A stretch of 64,000 bases of DNA from Anaerotruncus sp. (GTDB lineage: Bacteria; Bacillota; Clostridia; Oscillospirales; Acutalibacteraceae), in contig CP091724.1 of assembly GCA_022009795.1 (NCBI GenBank), forward strand, positions 1,215,501 to 1,279,500. Direction: 5' to 3'. The notes beneath the pieces are model-generated. The model saw only the letters and a program-made list of their open reading frames with translations, did not search any database and was not told where the DNA came from. Positions 48,967 through 59,257 of this stretch are shown here, one piece after another. How positions within the stretch are numbered: the stretch's first letter is position 1; each line of letters opens with the position of its first letter. The translations under genes and the position numbers were made by a program.

Positions 48967-49809
48967 TTTCTGCCTCCGAATCCGACCTTCACGATTTGCA
49001 TTTTCATACCGTTGTCCCCGACTTTTGCAAGGAAGCGGAAAAAGCCGCTGACGGACGGGTCGCGAAGATTGTTATAGCCAAGCATATATCCGCGGCTTGT
49101 GACACGCAAGCGGCTGTCCCACGGAGAAAGCTCCTTCTGTGCGTCCGAAACCGCAAAATATGCGCCGACATCCTTGATTTTCGCACTCTTGAGCCATGTT
49201 TTTGCAATCATCTTTACCGCCGTACGGTTTGCAGCGTCAAATACCAGCACACTGCCGGGGAAGGCGTCCGCCATTTTTTGTACCAGTGCTTTGACCTGCT
49301 CAGTCAAAAAATAGTAGAACACGCCGGAGGCGAAAAATACTGCGCCGCCGGAGGCGTCGATTTTTGAAAACCATTTGGTATCGTTCAAATCGCAGGGGAT
49401 ATTTTCCTCACGCTCCCCGGCGGGCAAAAGCTCATTGCGCACGGCGATGACATCTGGAAAATCCAAATTGTAGATTTTGCAGCAGCCGTTGTCACAGGCT
49501 CTGCCGGTGCCGTCAAGTCCGCAACCCAGATTGACCACCGCCGCTTTTGGGTGGTTTTTCAGGTAATCCCGTACTTCAAAGGCGAGATCATTCTGCCGCA
49601 TAGCAACCTCAAGCGAGCCGAAGCGCTGCATCAGGCGGCGGGAATTTTTTTCTCCGCCTTGGAAAAAAATCGTAATCAATTTCATTGATTAAACTGACAG
49701 CTGTTTCATCCCGATAGAGATTCGGATACAGCTTTGAGCATACCTTCCTGGCATACAGCGGAATGATCAGCGTTTCCTGAACTGTGTTTTTCTCGATTTT
49801 GTATTTCAT
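48963..49809 (-). CDS. Class I SAM methyltransferase (LCM/polyketide O-methyltransferase type); frame disrupted once
   Basis: The joined frame has an N-terminal MKYKIEKNTVQETLIIPLYARK...YRDETAVSLINEIDYDFF. After one base near 49655 it continues GGEKNSRRLMQRFG and then the SAM motif VVNLGCGLDGTGRA and YNLDFPDV. FFASGVFYYFLTEQV is motif post-II. The architecture matches the leucine carboxyl methyltransferase-like family, which includes polyketide O-methyltransferases. The substrate is unknown. The ATG is 49809 or 49818. Confidence 0.8.
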
Positions 49810-49818
49810 GGGTATCAC

Positions 49819-50593
49819 TCACTTTCTGATAAATGGCAGTTCCGGCATACAATCACGCTCGGCGATGTGTGCCAGCATTTCAGCAAACCCCTTCGGATTA
49901 CGAATTTGATATTGCATATGATCATATCCCTCGAATACAGGGTAATTGCCGCAGGGGTAGGCTTTCATCACCGCCTGGCGGTATTTGAAATGATCTTCTA
50001 TGCTGCCAAACTCGAAATAGATATGCCTTTGCACTTCTTCTGGAAGTGACGGAAAGGGTTTATCCTCCAAGCTGTCCGAAATCTGCCGTCGCAAATTTGT
50101 ATAGGTCAGATTTTCCCCTGCGGCTATAAAATACGGCTTTATGGAATCGTCGTCACACCACAGAATCTTTTTCAGTGTGCCGCCCTTCGACCAATACAGG
50201 CTCCTGATAGCGAAATACAAAAACGGTGTCATAATGCGGCGGGTACCTTTTTCCGATTTGCGCAAACTGCCCGCCGTCAAAGAAAGCGTGCTCCACGGGC
50301 AGCTTCGTCTGCGTCAGAAACGCCATGGCAAGGTCTGCACCGATGGAAGAAGCGACCACCATCGCCAGCCGCTCCACACCCTGTCGATGCAGAAAGTCCT
50401 CCACCTGCCGTATTTCGTCCGGCTTACTGACATATTTCTGCCCCTCGCAGTACGCGGTGGAGGTAGGCAGAATACAGAAATACCGATCCTGTAAATATTT
50501 CGCAATCGGTTCGCTGCTCGCTCCTGTCACACCCATTGCATGAAAGAACAGCACGGCAGGATTCCTCCTGTCGCCATATGTTTGAAACAGCAT
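49819..50593 (-). CDS. Alpha/beta-hydrolase; frame disrupted once
   Basis: The product has the hydrolase start LFQTYGDRRNPAVLFFHAMGVTGASSEPIAKYL. The nucleophile elbow is AMVVASSIGADLAMAFL, Ser in SxG-type SSIGA. A cap region has DGGQFAQIGKR. The C-terminal His is in YPVFEGYDHMQYQI. The two frames overlap and meet near 50230-50260 (one-base shift). The start is ATG 50593 behind GAGGTG. It is the first recognisable gene of the three-gene unit with the methyltransferase and ATC hydrolase. Confidence 0.8.
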
Positions 50594-50603
50594 TTCTATC
50601 ACC

Positions 50604-50819
50604 TCATATTTTCATAAAAAAATCATAATGCCGCCGGCATTGTTGAAATGACCGCCATTCCTGCCGTGCCGAACAGCTATTTTTTGCCTTGTCATTAGTA
50701 GTGATGTATGGCTTTAAGTCCTCTGTACCAGAGATCGTCCATACCTTTGTGTGACCGAGCCAGAGTTCATTAACGAGAAAACGGTTCATATGGCGGCGTG
50801 AAAAATCCTGTCTTTTCAT
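50604..50819 (-). CDS. Uncertain small ORF in the operon leader
   Basis: A 71-codon frame (MKRQDFSRRHMNRFLVNELW... DFFMKI) lies between the operator/promoter and the hydrolase. No family is recognised and its composition is unconvincing. Another frame reads through toward the hydrolase start, so it may be a truncated or frameshifted relic. Confidence 0.25.
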   Translation of the reverse strand: MKRQDFSRRHMNRFLVNELWLGHTKVWTISGTEDLKPYITTNDKAKNSCSARQEWRSFQQCRRHYDFFMKI

Positions 50820-50893
50820 AAACGTGCCGGACGAACCGAAGAAAAGAATGTTGAAAAAAGTCCGTTTATCCGTTTATAAGTATGATGCAATCC

Positions 50894-50942
50894 AGTTAGC
50901 AATAACTAACCGAATTATATCAAAAAGCAGACAGAAAGTCAA
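50894..50942 (-). promoter_or_regulatory. Promoter and shared operator of the hydrolase-methyltransferase-ATC hydrolase unit
   Basis: On the minus strand TTGACT (50937-50942), a 17-bp spacer and TATAAT (50914-50919) are followed directly by AGTTAGC-N4-ACTAACC (50894-50911 as written on plus), overlapping the start site. Confidence 0.85.
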
Positions 50943-51082
50943 TCTGTTTGTCTGCCCTCCGAAGTTTCTGTTATCAGTAGGGAGCGTACTTTCCACCATA
51001 TAAACTTGTCAGATAAGTAATCCTTTTGATAGCTACCTTTGCATTTTTGATAGATAAACAATATAAAAGGGCAATCTTAAAA

Positions 51083-51124
51083 GAGAGGGCATAAAGCAAT
51101 AAAACTTTATGCCCTCATTATTTT
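51083..51124. terminator. Terminator of the NEAT-ECF-ABC operon
   Basis: GAGGGCATAAAG/CTTTATGCCCTC is a perfect 12-bp stem, with T-runs on both sides. On the minus strand it follows the last gene of the operon. The next ~50 bp (GTCTCTCAAATTTTTTGCTC) is a relic of the dispersed repeat family. Confidence 0.8.
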
Positions 51125-51195
51125 TTGAAATGTCTCTCAAATTTTTTGCTCATTTCAATTCGTGTTACGATTTTGAATTGTCACTGATAACCTTG

Positions 51196-51538
51196 TTATT
51201 TGCTTTTCTTTTTTGCCTTTATTATTCCTTTTAAGGTTTCAATGCCGTGAATGGTACCCACAAGCGGATGATAAAGCATAATGCGTGGTCCTGAATAACG
51301 CATCACTTCTTTAATTTTCACTCGCATATCGGGTTTGTAGCAATGGCATGGACATTGCGAGCAGAAGTTTTTATCGTTTCCCCAGCGGCAATGGTCAAGC
51401 CTGAAAAGCGCATAATCAGTAAGTTCTTGGCATTCCTTGCAAAGAGTGCCTTTTTTTGATTTATGCACACCGTGGCAATAAATTTTCACCATTTCGGGTA
51501 ACATTTCTTTTTCTCGTGTGATTCTGTCTTTTTTTCAT
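51196..51538 (-). CDS. Nitrous-oxide-stimulated-promoter family protein; frame disrupted at start
   Basis: The ~112-residue protein is Cys/His-rich: MVKIYCHGVHKSKKGTLCKECQELTDYALFRLDHCRWGNDKNFCSQCPCHCYKPDMRVKIKEVMRYSGPRIMLYHP. This is the family pattern, probably metal-binding, function unknown. ATG 51538 overlaps the upstream ABC gene stop (ATGA). One A fewer in the first codons joins KKDRITREKEM to the main frame. It closes the operon. Confidence 0.85.
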
Positions 51539-53214
51539 GATAATCTGCCTCTGTAAACGGTGTAAGCTTCGTCAGCGATTTTTGCCGTTGACTTTCTGTG
51601 AGAAACCAAAACAATGCTTTTGCCGTGCTTTGCTTCGTTTATGGATTTTAAGATGTTGCCCTCGTTTAAGCTGTCCAAATTGCTTGTAGGTTCGTCAAGC
51701 ATAATCATAGGTGAATCGCTCAAAAAAGCTCTTGCAAGACCTATACGCTGTTTTTCACCGTCCGAAAGCAAATCACCGAGTTCGCCTACATTTGTGTCGT
51801 ATCCCTTAGGCAAAGTCATTATAAAATCGTGAATTGAGGCTTTTTTTGCGGCAATTTCAACTTCTTCTCTTGTAGCGTTATAATCTGCAATTTTAATGTT
51901 ATTTTTCAATTGTATCATTAAACAATTGAGTTTCTTGGCTTACAAGGCTCTGATTGTTACGAAGTGATGATGTTTTTAATATTTTTTTAATGTTTTTCAC
52001 CCGACATATCAATTTCGCCGCTGTTTACATCCCAAAAAAACGCATCATAAGTTTAAGCGCAGTCGATTTGCCCGAACCGCTCGGTCCGTTTATAGCAATG
52101 ATTTTGTTTTTTGGAATTTCCATATTAAAGTTTTCAAGAATTTGCTCTTTGTCATATGAAAAGCTAACATTTTTGCATTCCATTCCGTCAAATATGATGT
52201 CGTCACCGTTTGTGTTTTCTTCAACAACAGGGCTTTAATCAAGAATTGACAGCACTCTTTCGCCGCTTGCAAGGGTGTGAGTCAAATTGCCTGCAAGGTT
52301 TGAAAGTGCGGCAACCGGACCAAATGAACTCATCATTGCAACGGTTGAAACAATAAGCCCGTCAAATCCGATTGTGCCTTTTTTTGGTAAAGGCAAATTG
52401 CAACCAAAAAGCATTGTGATTGAAAAAGAAAATAATCGAAATATCCGTAATTGAAATATTATGCCCCTCAATTTTTCTTTTAATTTCTTTTTGAAGTGAA
52501 TTAAGTTCATCGGTTTTTTTCGTTCATTTCATTAAGGCGGGTATCGGTTGAATTGTATCTTATTGATTCCAAAAGTCCCCTCATACTGTCAAGCACATAG
52601 CCGGAAAGTGCACCTGAATTTTCACGGTAGGTCATACCGATATTTTTATTAAATTTTGAAGAAACAAGCGGAATAATAATGCCGACTGTAATGTAAGCCG
52701 CAAGTGCAACAAGCATAAGCCAAATACTGTATCTGCCAATAAATATCAGCATAACAAGGCTTGTTAAAAATGCAATACAAATCGGAGAAATCGTGTGAGC
52801 ATAAAAAACTTCTAAAAGTTCAATATCACTTGTTATGAGCGATATCAGATTGCCTTTATCTTTACCTTCAAGCTTTGCCGGTGTTAGCCTACGAAGTGAT
52901 TTGAATACTTTATCACGAATAAGTGCAAGAAGCTTAAAAGCAATATAGTGGTTGCACGCTTGCTCGCCGTAGTGAAGAAAACCACGCAAAACCGCAAAAA
53001 TAATAATGCAAATACATCCCGTTTTTATTGCAAGTCCGCCGGATATACCTGCGGCTGTAAGCAGCGTCATACTGCCAAGCACCGTAATTTGAATGGCGCA
53101 AAGAAAGCCTGTAACGCCGAGTATAACTGCAAGTACCATGAAGAAAGCAAGCGGTTTAACAAGTTTTATCAACCGCATCATAATTTTTGAAACCTGATTG
53201 TTTTTCCTTTTCAT
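51535..53214 (-). CDS. ABC transporter subunit (CydC/IrtB-like fused permease-ATPase); frame disrupted
   Basis: About 560 codons run from ATG 53214 (AAAGGAGG upstream). The membrane domain is AFFMVLAVILGVTGFLCAIQ to SMRGLLESIRYNSTDTRLNEMNEK. The ATPase C-terminus is GDLLSDGEKQRIGLARAFLSDSPMIMLDEPTSNLDSLNE and IVLVSHRKSTAKIADEAY. The signature reads LSDGE instead of LSGGE. Several T-run breaks lie between 51905 and 52520. It pairs with the upstream subunit through a TAATG overlap. The position beside NEAT and ECF genes suggests heme, siderophore or thiol transport. Confidence 0.85.
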
Positions 53215-54956
53215 TACGCTTCCTCCTTTGCATATTTTTTTCAAGTTCAGCTTGAGTGGAATACATCAGCTTGTATTTTTTTATTAAGAGACATAAGCTC
53301 AGAATGAGTACCGCTTTCCTCAATTTTGCCTTTATCAAGCAGAAGGATTTTTATCACTGCCCACCACATTTTCAAGCCTGTGGGAGATAAGAATAACAGT
53401 TTTGATTTTAGCCATATTTTGAATAACGGCCATAATGTCGTTTTCGCTTTCAGCGTCTATGTTTGAAGTCACTTCGTCAAAAACATATATCGGTGTGTTG
53501 TGAAGCAAGGCTCTTGCAATCGCAAGCCTTTGTCTTTGACCACCGGAAAAAAATTACTGCCTTGTTGATTAAGTTTAGTATCAAGTCCGTCTTGCTCGCT
53601 GAGAAATGACCAAAGGTTTACCATTTTAAGTGCGTCAATCATCTTCTCATCACTCGCATTGGAATCTGCAATTAATAGATTTTCTTTAACAGTACCTGCA
53701 AAAATGTAGGAATTAAAGTTTACGGCAGTGATGTTGTTCATAAGTGTTTTTTCATCAATATCTTTTATTTCAACACCGCCGATTGTTATACTGCCGCTGT
53801 ATCCCTTTGTTGTGCCGCAAAGTAAGGAAGCAAACGTGCTTTTGCCGCAACCGGATTCGCCTACTATGCTTATAAGTTCGTGCTTTTTAAAGGTTGCCGA
53901 AATATCGTTAAGTACGATTTTTTCACCGTCATAAGAAAAGGAAAGGTCTTTAATTTCGATATCTCCGTCAAAATTTTCCGGAATTTCTGCTCCGTGTTCG
54001 TCCTCTTTTGTATCAAGCAACTTAAAGAGTTTGTCGCTTGCCGCCATACCGTTCATAGCCACATGAAAGAATGAGCCGAGAAGCCTGAGCGGTAAAAAGA
54101 AATCAGCCGCAAGCATAATGATTAAAAATGCCTGAGGTAAAGTGATTGTGCCGTTTTTTACCTGAATGATTGCAATTACAACACCAACTGCACTTCCTGC
54201 ATATGCAACAATATCCATAACACTTACGGAATTGAGTTGCATTGTAAGAACTTTCATAGTAATTCTTCTGAATTCTTCGGCTTTTTCATTCATTTCAACA
54301 TTCTTGCGTTCATCCGCCTGATAAACTTTAAGTGTTGTTAAGCCTTGGATATTTTCAAGGAAAGTATCGCCGAGGTTTGTGTATACTCCCCAATATTTGC
54401 TGAGAAGTCTTTTTGCGATTTTTTGAACTGCAACAATAGAAAGCGGAATAAGCGGTACACAAATAAGAAGTACCACCGACGCTTTCCAGCTTACGAACAC
54501 AAGCACGGCAAAAAGCGTTATCGGTGCAAGCATTGCAAAGAAAAACTGCGGTAAATACTTACCGAAATAAAGTTCAAGCTGGTCTACGCCCTCAACAAAA
54601 ACCTGAAGCACCTCTGATGTGGATACCTTTTCGCTGTAAGACGCTCCCATTCGTGTAAGCTTTTTATACATTTTTTGTCTAAGCACTTTTTTTACTTCGC
54701 TTGAAGCGTAAAACGAAGTTTGTGAACTTGCGTAGCCGCAAAGATAGCGTACAAGCATAACCGCCGCAATTGCGCCCAAATAAGGCAAAAGTCCTTTAAA
54801 ATCAAATGCTTTACCGTCGAGAATTTGCGCAAGTAGGTTTGAAAGAATAAAAATCATAACGATGTTTGCAACCGTTTTCAACCATTGCGCAAGAACTGTT
54901 AGGGCAATGTACTTCTTTGAAGAAGGCACTTGCTCTATAAGTCTTGTTTTAATCAT
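53214..54956 (-). CDS. ABC transporter subunit (CydD/IrtA-like fused permease-ATPase); frame disrupted at 3' part
   Basis: Codons 1-490 are intact: six membrane helices, then Walker A ISIVGESGCGKSTFASLLCG and VNFNSYIFAGTVKENLL. After two or three one-base breaks (about 53550, 53350, 53230) it continues FSGGQRQRLAIARALLHNTPIYVFDEVTSNIDAESE and ILISHRLENVV. It ends EKYAKEEA at the TAATG junction. Sequence style (LAQILDGKAF, ASYSEKVSTSEVLQVFVEGV) is that of clostridial CydDC-like heterodimers, some of which import siderophores (IrtAB type). Confidence 0.88.
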
Positions 54957-54977
54957 TTCTTTTCTCCCTCAATTAAG

Positions 54978-56380
54978 TTATTTATCCAAAAATTCATTTG
55001 CGAGGCGGTAATCGCCTTGCCGTGATATTTTACCGTTTTCCATAATCAGCACTCTGTCTGCAAGAGCACCGGCACACCGTTTATCGTGCGTTACGGTAAC
55101 AATTGCCGTGCCAAAGCTCTTGTTTATTTTATTCACGGTTTCAACCGTTTTACAAAGGTTTTCGTAATCCTGACCCACCGTCGGTTCGTCAAGAAACAGC
55201 ACTGTCGGTTCGCTTGCACAGACGGCGGCAATGGAGGCACGCCGTTTTTGCCCTTCGGAAAGTGATTGCGGATGCCTCTGTTCAAGTCCCGAAAGCCCAA
55301 AGGCGTTTATCATTTCCCTTGCCGTTTCCTCACTTTTTGCCTTAAAGGAAATCTCGCTTAAAAGCGTTGGCATAAAAAGCTGATAGGTTGGATTTTGATA
55401 AACATATCCCACCTTTGAAAACCATTTGCTGTTTGCTTTTTTGCCTTTTGTTATTGTTTGGCTGAGCATGCCGTCACTCGGCTTAATCAGTCTTGTAAGC
55501 ATGCGCATAAGGGTGGTTTTTCCGCATCCGTTTTCACCGAGCAAAACTATTCGTTCGCCTGCCTGAATTTCTATATCAAGCCCGTCTATAATATTTCTGT
55601 CGCCTGCGGCAAAAAAAAGTTTTTCGCCTTTTATAAGCATTTCGCCGGGCAAAGAACCATCGGCATGAGGAATTGTTTTTATTCCGCTGTTTAAGTCGTT
55701 TATATCCGTGCTTGTAAAAAGCTGTTTGTTTTCGATTCGCATAACTTTATCTATGTAGTTTTTCACAACATCAAGCCTGTGCTCAACTATTAAGACGGCA
55801 TATCCGCTGTTTGCCAAATCACGAAGTGCTTTCAGCAAAATGTGTGCTGTGTTAGTGTCCAAATTTGCAAGCGGTTCGTCAAGAATAATGATTTTTTGCT
55901 CCATCGCAAGGGTGGAGGCGGTTATCAGGCGTTGCTTTTGACCTCCGGAAAGTGTTTTCGTTTTTGCGTTTTTTTCTATTTGCATAAGCGTTGTGAATCG
56001 TTCAATGCGTCTGTCGATTTCTTCGGACGGAATATTGAGATTTTTCGCAGCCGAAAGCGATTTCGTCGTTTGCAAAAATCATAAATAATTTGTTCGTCCG
56101 CATTTTGAAGCACAGTGCCGATTAGCTTTGAACGCTCGCTGATTTTTTGCTTTGTAACATCCTTGCCGTCTATTTCCACACTGCCCGAAAATTTGCCCGA
56201 ATTGGCGAACGGAATAACGCCGTTTATTATAGAAAGCAGGGTGCTTTTCCCCTCGCCGGAAACACCCGACAAAAGCACGGTTTCGCCGTATTCCACGGTG
56301 AGATTTATATTTTCAAGCACATTTTCTGCGGCACCGTCATATTTAAAAGAAACATCTTTCAGTCTTATCGCTATGCCCAT
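54978..56380 (-). CDS. ECF transporter double ATPase (A-A' fusion); frame disrupted once
   Basis: Two ABC ATPases lie in one chain. First: VLLSGVSGEGKSTLLSIING, LSGGQKQRLITASTLAM, IIILDEPLANLD, VEHRLDVVKNY. Second: VLLGENGCGKTTLMRMLTRL, GYVYQNPTYQLFMPTL (Q-helix), LSEGQKRRASIAAVCA, VLFLDEPTVGQD, TVTHDKRCAG. The single break is near 56060-56075 (QIIYDFAN-D joins EIDRRIERF). ATG 56380 overlaps the ecfT stop. It energises the adjacent S and T components for uptake. Confidence 0.92.
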
Positions 56381-57060
56381 ATCATAACACCTCCGCCTGC
56401 ACAAAGCACGATTACACAGGCAAGAAATACGAAATCCCTTGCTTTTATTTTTATTACTTTATATACCGAGCTTGTACTGTCATCAAGTGTAAACGCTCTT
56501 GTTTCAAGCGAAAGGGAAAGAGTATCCGATATTCCGATGATTCGCATAACGAGCGGAATAATAAACGCACGGTAAATGCAACTCGGTCGGTACCAATTCA
56601 TATTTGCACCTCTGACCTTCATCGCCTCCCAAATCTGCTTTATTTCACCTGCTAAAACCGGAATAAATTTAAGCGTTACAAGCATACCGAGCGTTATAAC
56701 TCTCGGGCATTTCAGCTTTGCAAGACAGCGTGTTAAATCGCAGGGTGATGTGCTTACCATCGGCACTGCACACAGCCCCAAGAGAATCATTCTTAAAAGT
56801 GTTTGCCAAAATGCGTCCAAACTTCTGTTTGTTAAAAATGACAGACCGCCTATAATAAGTCCGCAAATTCCCATTGCAACGGTCATTTTCCATGTGCTTT
56901 TAAAAAGACCGAATGCCGAGTAAAGCACAAAAATTGCTGTGGCAAAAGCAAATGCCAAAAGATTCTTGGAAAAAAGCATTCCGAATATCAACACTATTAC
57001 GGAAACTGAAAATGAAATCAGCGGATAAAAAGGCTTTTTAACCTCAAATGTTTCAAACAT
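56371..57060 (-). CDS. ECF transporter transmembrane (T) component
   Basis: This intact 229-residue protein has five or six membrane helices (LISFSVSVIVLIFGMLFSK, LLAFAFATAIFVLYSAFG, MTVAMGICGLIIGGLSFL). It carries the EcfT coupling signatures EAMKVRGAN and ETRAF that dock into the ATPases. It overlaps the S component by 8 bases and the double ATPase by 10. All four genes are tightly coupled, as in dedicated (group I) ECF systems. Confidence 0.9.
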   Translation of the reverse strand: MFETFEVKKPFYPLISFSVSVIVLIFGMLFSKNLLAFAFATAIFVLYSAFGLFKSTWKMTVAMGICGLIIGGLSFLTNRSLDAFWQTLLRMILLGLCAVPMVSTSPCDLTRCLAKLKCPRVITLGMLVTLKFIPVLAGEIKQIWEAMKVRGANMNWYRPSCIYRAFIIPLVMRIIGISDTLSLSLETRAFTLDDSTSSVYKVIKIKARDFVFLACVIVLCAGGGVMIWA

Positions 57061-57630
57061 TGTCGTTTTCTCCGTACGGTTTTAACTTGCCTGCTTTTTG
57101 AAGTTCTGCGGCGATTTTCATTCCGATTGCCGCACCCAAAAATGCCAATGCAATTGTGCCGATTGATGTTAAAACTGAAATTTTCGGGTTTGCTGTAAAT
57201 TGATCGTAACTTTGCCCATTGAGCCAAAGGCTGAACAAAACCGAAATCGGCAGTGAAAACGGCATATATATTCCCGTTGTAACGAAAACGGAAACTTTCT
57301 TTTGATAGCCTCTGAAAATCAAAAGCATAATCAATTCCGCTATGATTGCGGAAACAAAATTGTTAAAAAACATAACCGTCGAAAAGAAAATCAGCGGTGC
57401 GCCCGAAAAAAGTCCGATAATTGTGAGTGCACCCGGCTTTCTCACTTTCATAAGACCGATTGCAACGAAAATCGAATAAATCGGTGCGGCTGCCATGTTA
57501 CGCAGTCCGAAAACGGTGGTGTGCATAACAAGCGGCATCGTTATTCCGCCGCACAATGTCATCGCTGCGGATAAGACAGCCAAAAAAACACAAAATCCTT
57601 AACTTGAAATTTCTTAAATATTTTTTTCAT
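57053..57630 (-). CDS. MptD/Trep_Strep-family ECF substrate-binding (S) component; frame disrupted near start
   Basis: Six membrane helices run from FLAVLSAAMTLCGGITMPLVMHTTVFG to VLTSIGTIALAFLGAAIGMKIAAEL. This matches the MptD-like Trep_Strep family, length ~190. ATG 57630 gives MKKIFKKFQVKDFVFF; one T-run (GTGTTTTTTTTGG on the minus strand) carries an extra base. The S component determines substrate. The family is often clustered with heme, siderophore or cobalamin-like loci but its ligand is unproven. Confidence 0.85.
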
Positions 57631-57646
57631 ACTTCACCCTAATCAG

Positions 57647-58327
57647 TCATTTTTTTATATTTTTCTTGATAACAGCAGTCACTACAAGCACTAATGCAAC
57701 CACACCCACTGCGCCGCAGGCAATGGCGATCGGAGCTTTCTTATTCTTAACCGTTTCCTCTTTAGACTCGGTTGTCGGCTCGGTAACGGTTGGTGCTGTT
57801 GTAGTTGTTGCCGTTGTGGTGGTAGTGGCTTTTTGGGTGGTTGTTTCTTTTTTTACATCTCCGATTCTTTTTGCACTGTCGTAATCTATTTTAATTCTTG
57901 CAGACGGTGATAAAGGCATAGCCGATGCCGCAAATTTTACGCCGACAAATTCATTGTCGCTTTTAATCGGAAATTCAAAAGCCGTTTCATATTCAGTGCC
58001 GTCAATTTCAACATTATTCTTTTGCTCAACTTCTACTGTATCGCCCTCAACAGAGCCGTCCTTGTAATACCAAAATTGCATATCGCTTGTTGTTTCGGCA
58101 GGGACTATTGTAAGTGTTTTTTCATCACCGTCAACCGTTAGAAGTGCGGTGTGAACAATATAGCTGTCACCCATAGATGTTCTTTCTTTTTCTGCGTGCC
58201 ACATTTCAATCGGCACTTCATAAACGCCGTCCTTACTTGGACCCATTGCAAATGCACTGAATGAAGAGCAGGTAAGTGCAAGTGCAAAAACTATTGCTGT
58301 CAATGAAATCGATAATCTTTTAAACAT
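57647..58327 (-). CDS. Membrane-anchored NEAT-like (heme-binding) surface protein
   Basis: A signal peptide (MFKRLSISLTAIVFALALTCSSFSAFA) is followed by a NEAT-like beta domain: DGVYEVPIEMWHAEKERTSMGDSYIVHTALLTVDGDEKTLTIVPA and MQFWYYKDG. A Thr-rich linker (about 168-195) and a C-terminal membrane helix with Lys tail follow. NEAT domains capture heme at the cell surface. It is the first gene of the operon and has two shared operators in its promoter. A heme role for the whole operon is inference. Confidence 0.75.
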   Translation of the reverse strand: MFKRLSISLTAIVFALALTCSSFSAFAMGPSKDGVYEVPIEMWHAEKERTSMGDSYIVHTALLTVDGDEKTLTIVPAETTSDMQFWYYKDGSVEGDTVEVEQKNNVEIDGTEYETAFEFPIKSDNEFVGVKFAASAMPLSPSARIKIDYDSAKRIGDVKKETTTQKATTTTTATTTTAPTVTEPTTESKEETVKNKKAPIAIACGAVGVVALVLVVTAVIKKNIKK

Positions 58328-58344
58328 ATTTGTCCTCCGTGTTT

Positions 58345-58431
58345 AGTTAGCGAAAGCTAACCCAATGATAAAATTTACGGTTAGCACAGGCTAACCGAGG
58401 TTATTCTATCAAAAGACAAATGAAAAGTCAA
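58345..58431 (-). promoter_or_regulatory. Promoter with two shared operators, NEAT-ECF-ABC operon
   Basis: On the minus strand TTGACT (58426-58431), a 17-bp spacer and TAGAAT (58403-58408) are followed by GGTTAGC-N4-GCTAACC (58379-58396) and a second site GGTTAGC-N4-GCTAACT (58345-58362). The -35 to operator block resembles that at 50894-50942 closely. Confidence 0.85.
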
Positions 58432-58530
58432 TATTTAAAATTATAATATATGTAAAATTTGCCGCATTGCGCCGCCTGCATTTTGGGCGAACCTCTTTTT
58501 GCGTGAAAAATAATTTATAAATTTTTTTCT

Positions 58531-58680
58531 CAAAAACACATCAACAAAACTTAATTTTTTTCTCTGTATTATAGAGGGGTATTTTTACTTCTGAGTGAAA
58601 TCAAATGTAAACAAGGGGTAAAGAATTTTGCAAAAACACCCGAACAAAACGGATGTTTTTTTCTCCGTATAGTAGAGGGA
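58531..58680. repeat. Two ~50-bp direct repeats, 100 bp apart
   Basis: 58531-58580 and 58631-58680 share CAAAAACAC...AACAAAAC and TTTTTCTCYGTATNNTAGAGGG. They precede the HTH gene at 58759. They could be iterons, promoters or operators for it. Confidence 0.6.
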
Positions 58681-58758
58681 GTTTTTTGAACGGTGCCTTT
58701 TTTGTTTTCACTTTATAAAAAAATATTCTCTCGAATAATTTGAAAGGAGGTTTTTCGT

Positions 58759-59049
58759 ATGCGTAAAAATTGCAGTGGTCAGTTTTTTTCTTCTTTTGCC
58801 GAACAGAATTTTTTTGATGAACGGTTATCGCCAAATGAATTTATTGTTTATTCATTTCTCGTTCGGGCAAAGGACTCGGCAGGGCAAAGTTTTTGGTCGG
58901 TACCTATGATTGCAAAAAGCTGTTCGATGTGTGCTTCCACTTGCAGAAAAGTTTTGCGTCCGCTGGAAAACGGTGGGTACATAACTATCTCAAAGCGGTT
59001 TATCGGCGGCGAGCAAAAGAGCAATCTATACACGGTCAACAAGATTTAG
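58759..59049 (+). CDS. Small helix-turn-helix protein (HTH_36-like)
   Basis: The 96 residues read as a winged helix: LSPNEFIVYSFLVRAKDSAGQSFWSVPMIAKSCSMCASTCRKVLRPLENGGYITISKRF. This arrangement is found in replication-initiator N-termini and small mobile-element regulators. AAAGGAGG precedes ATG 58759. Direct repeats lie upstream. It stands alone, so it may regulate itself or be a remnant of a plasmid or conjugative-element module. Confidence 0.75.
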   Translation: MRKNCSGQFFSSFAEQNFFDERLSPNEFIVYSFLVRAKDSAGQSFWSVPMIAKSCSMCASTCRKVLRPLENGGYITISKRFIGGEQKSNLYTVNKI

Positions 59050-59257
59050 TGCACCGTGCTTTAGGGTTTATCGACAAAGAATATGAAAGGCTTTGATTTT
59101 GAAATTTTATGATTTTTGAAACGAAAATTGATGGCTTTTGAGTGGATTTTTGAGCAAATTTCAAGCCGTCGATTTTAAAGCAGGATAAAGCTGACCGGTG
59201 CCTCAAAGCCCATACCAAAGGCGATGATCGATTGTATCGAAAAGGGCGTTACCACCA

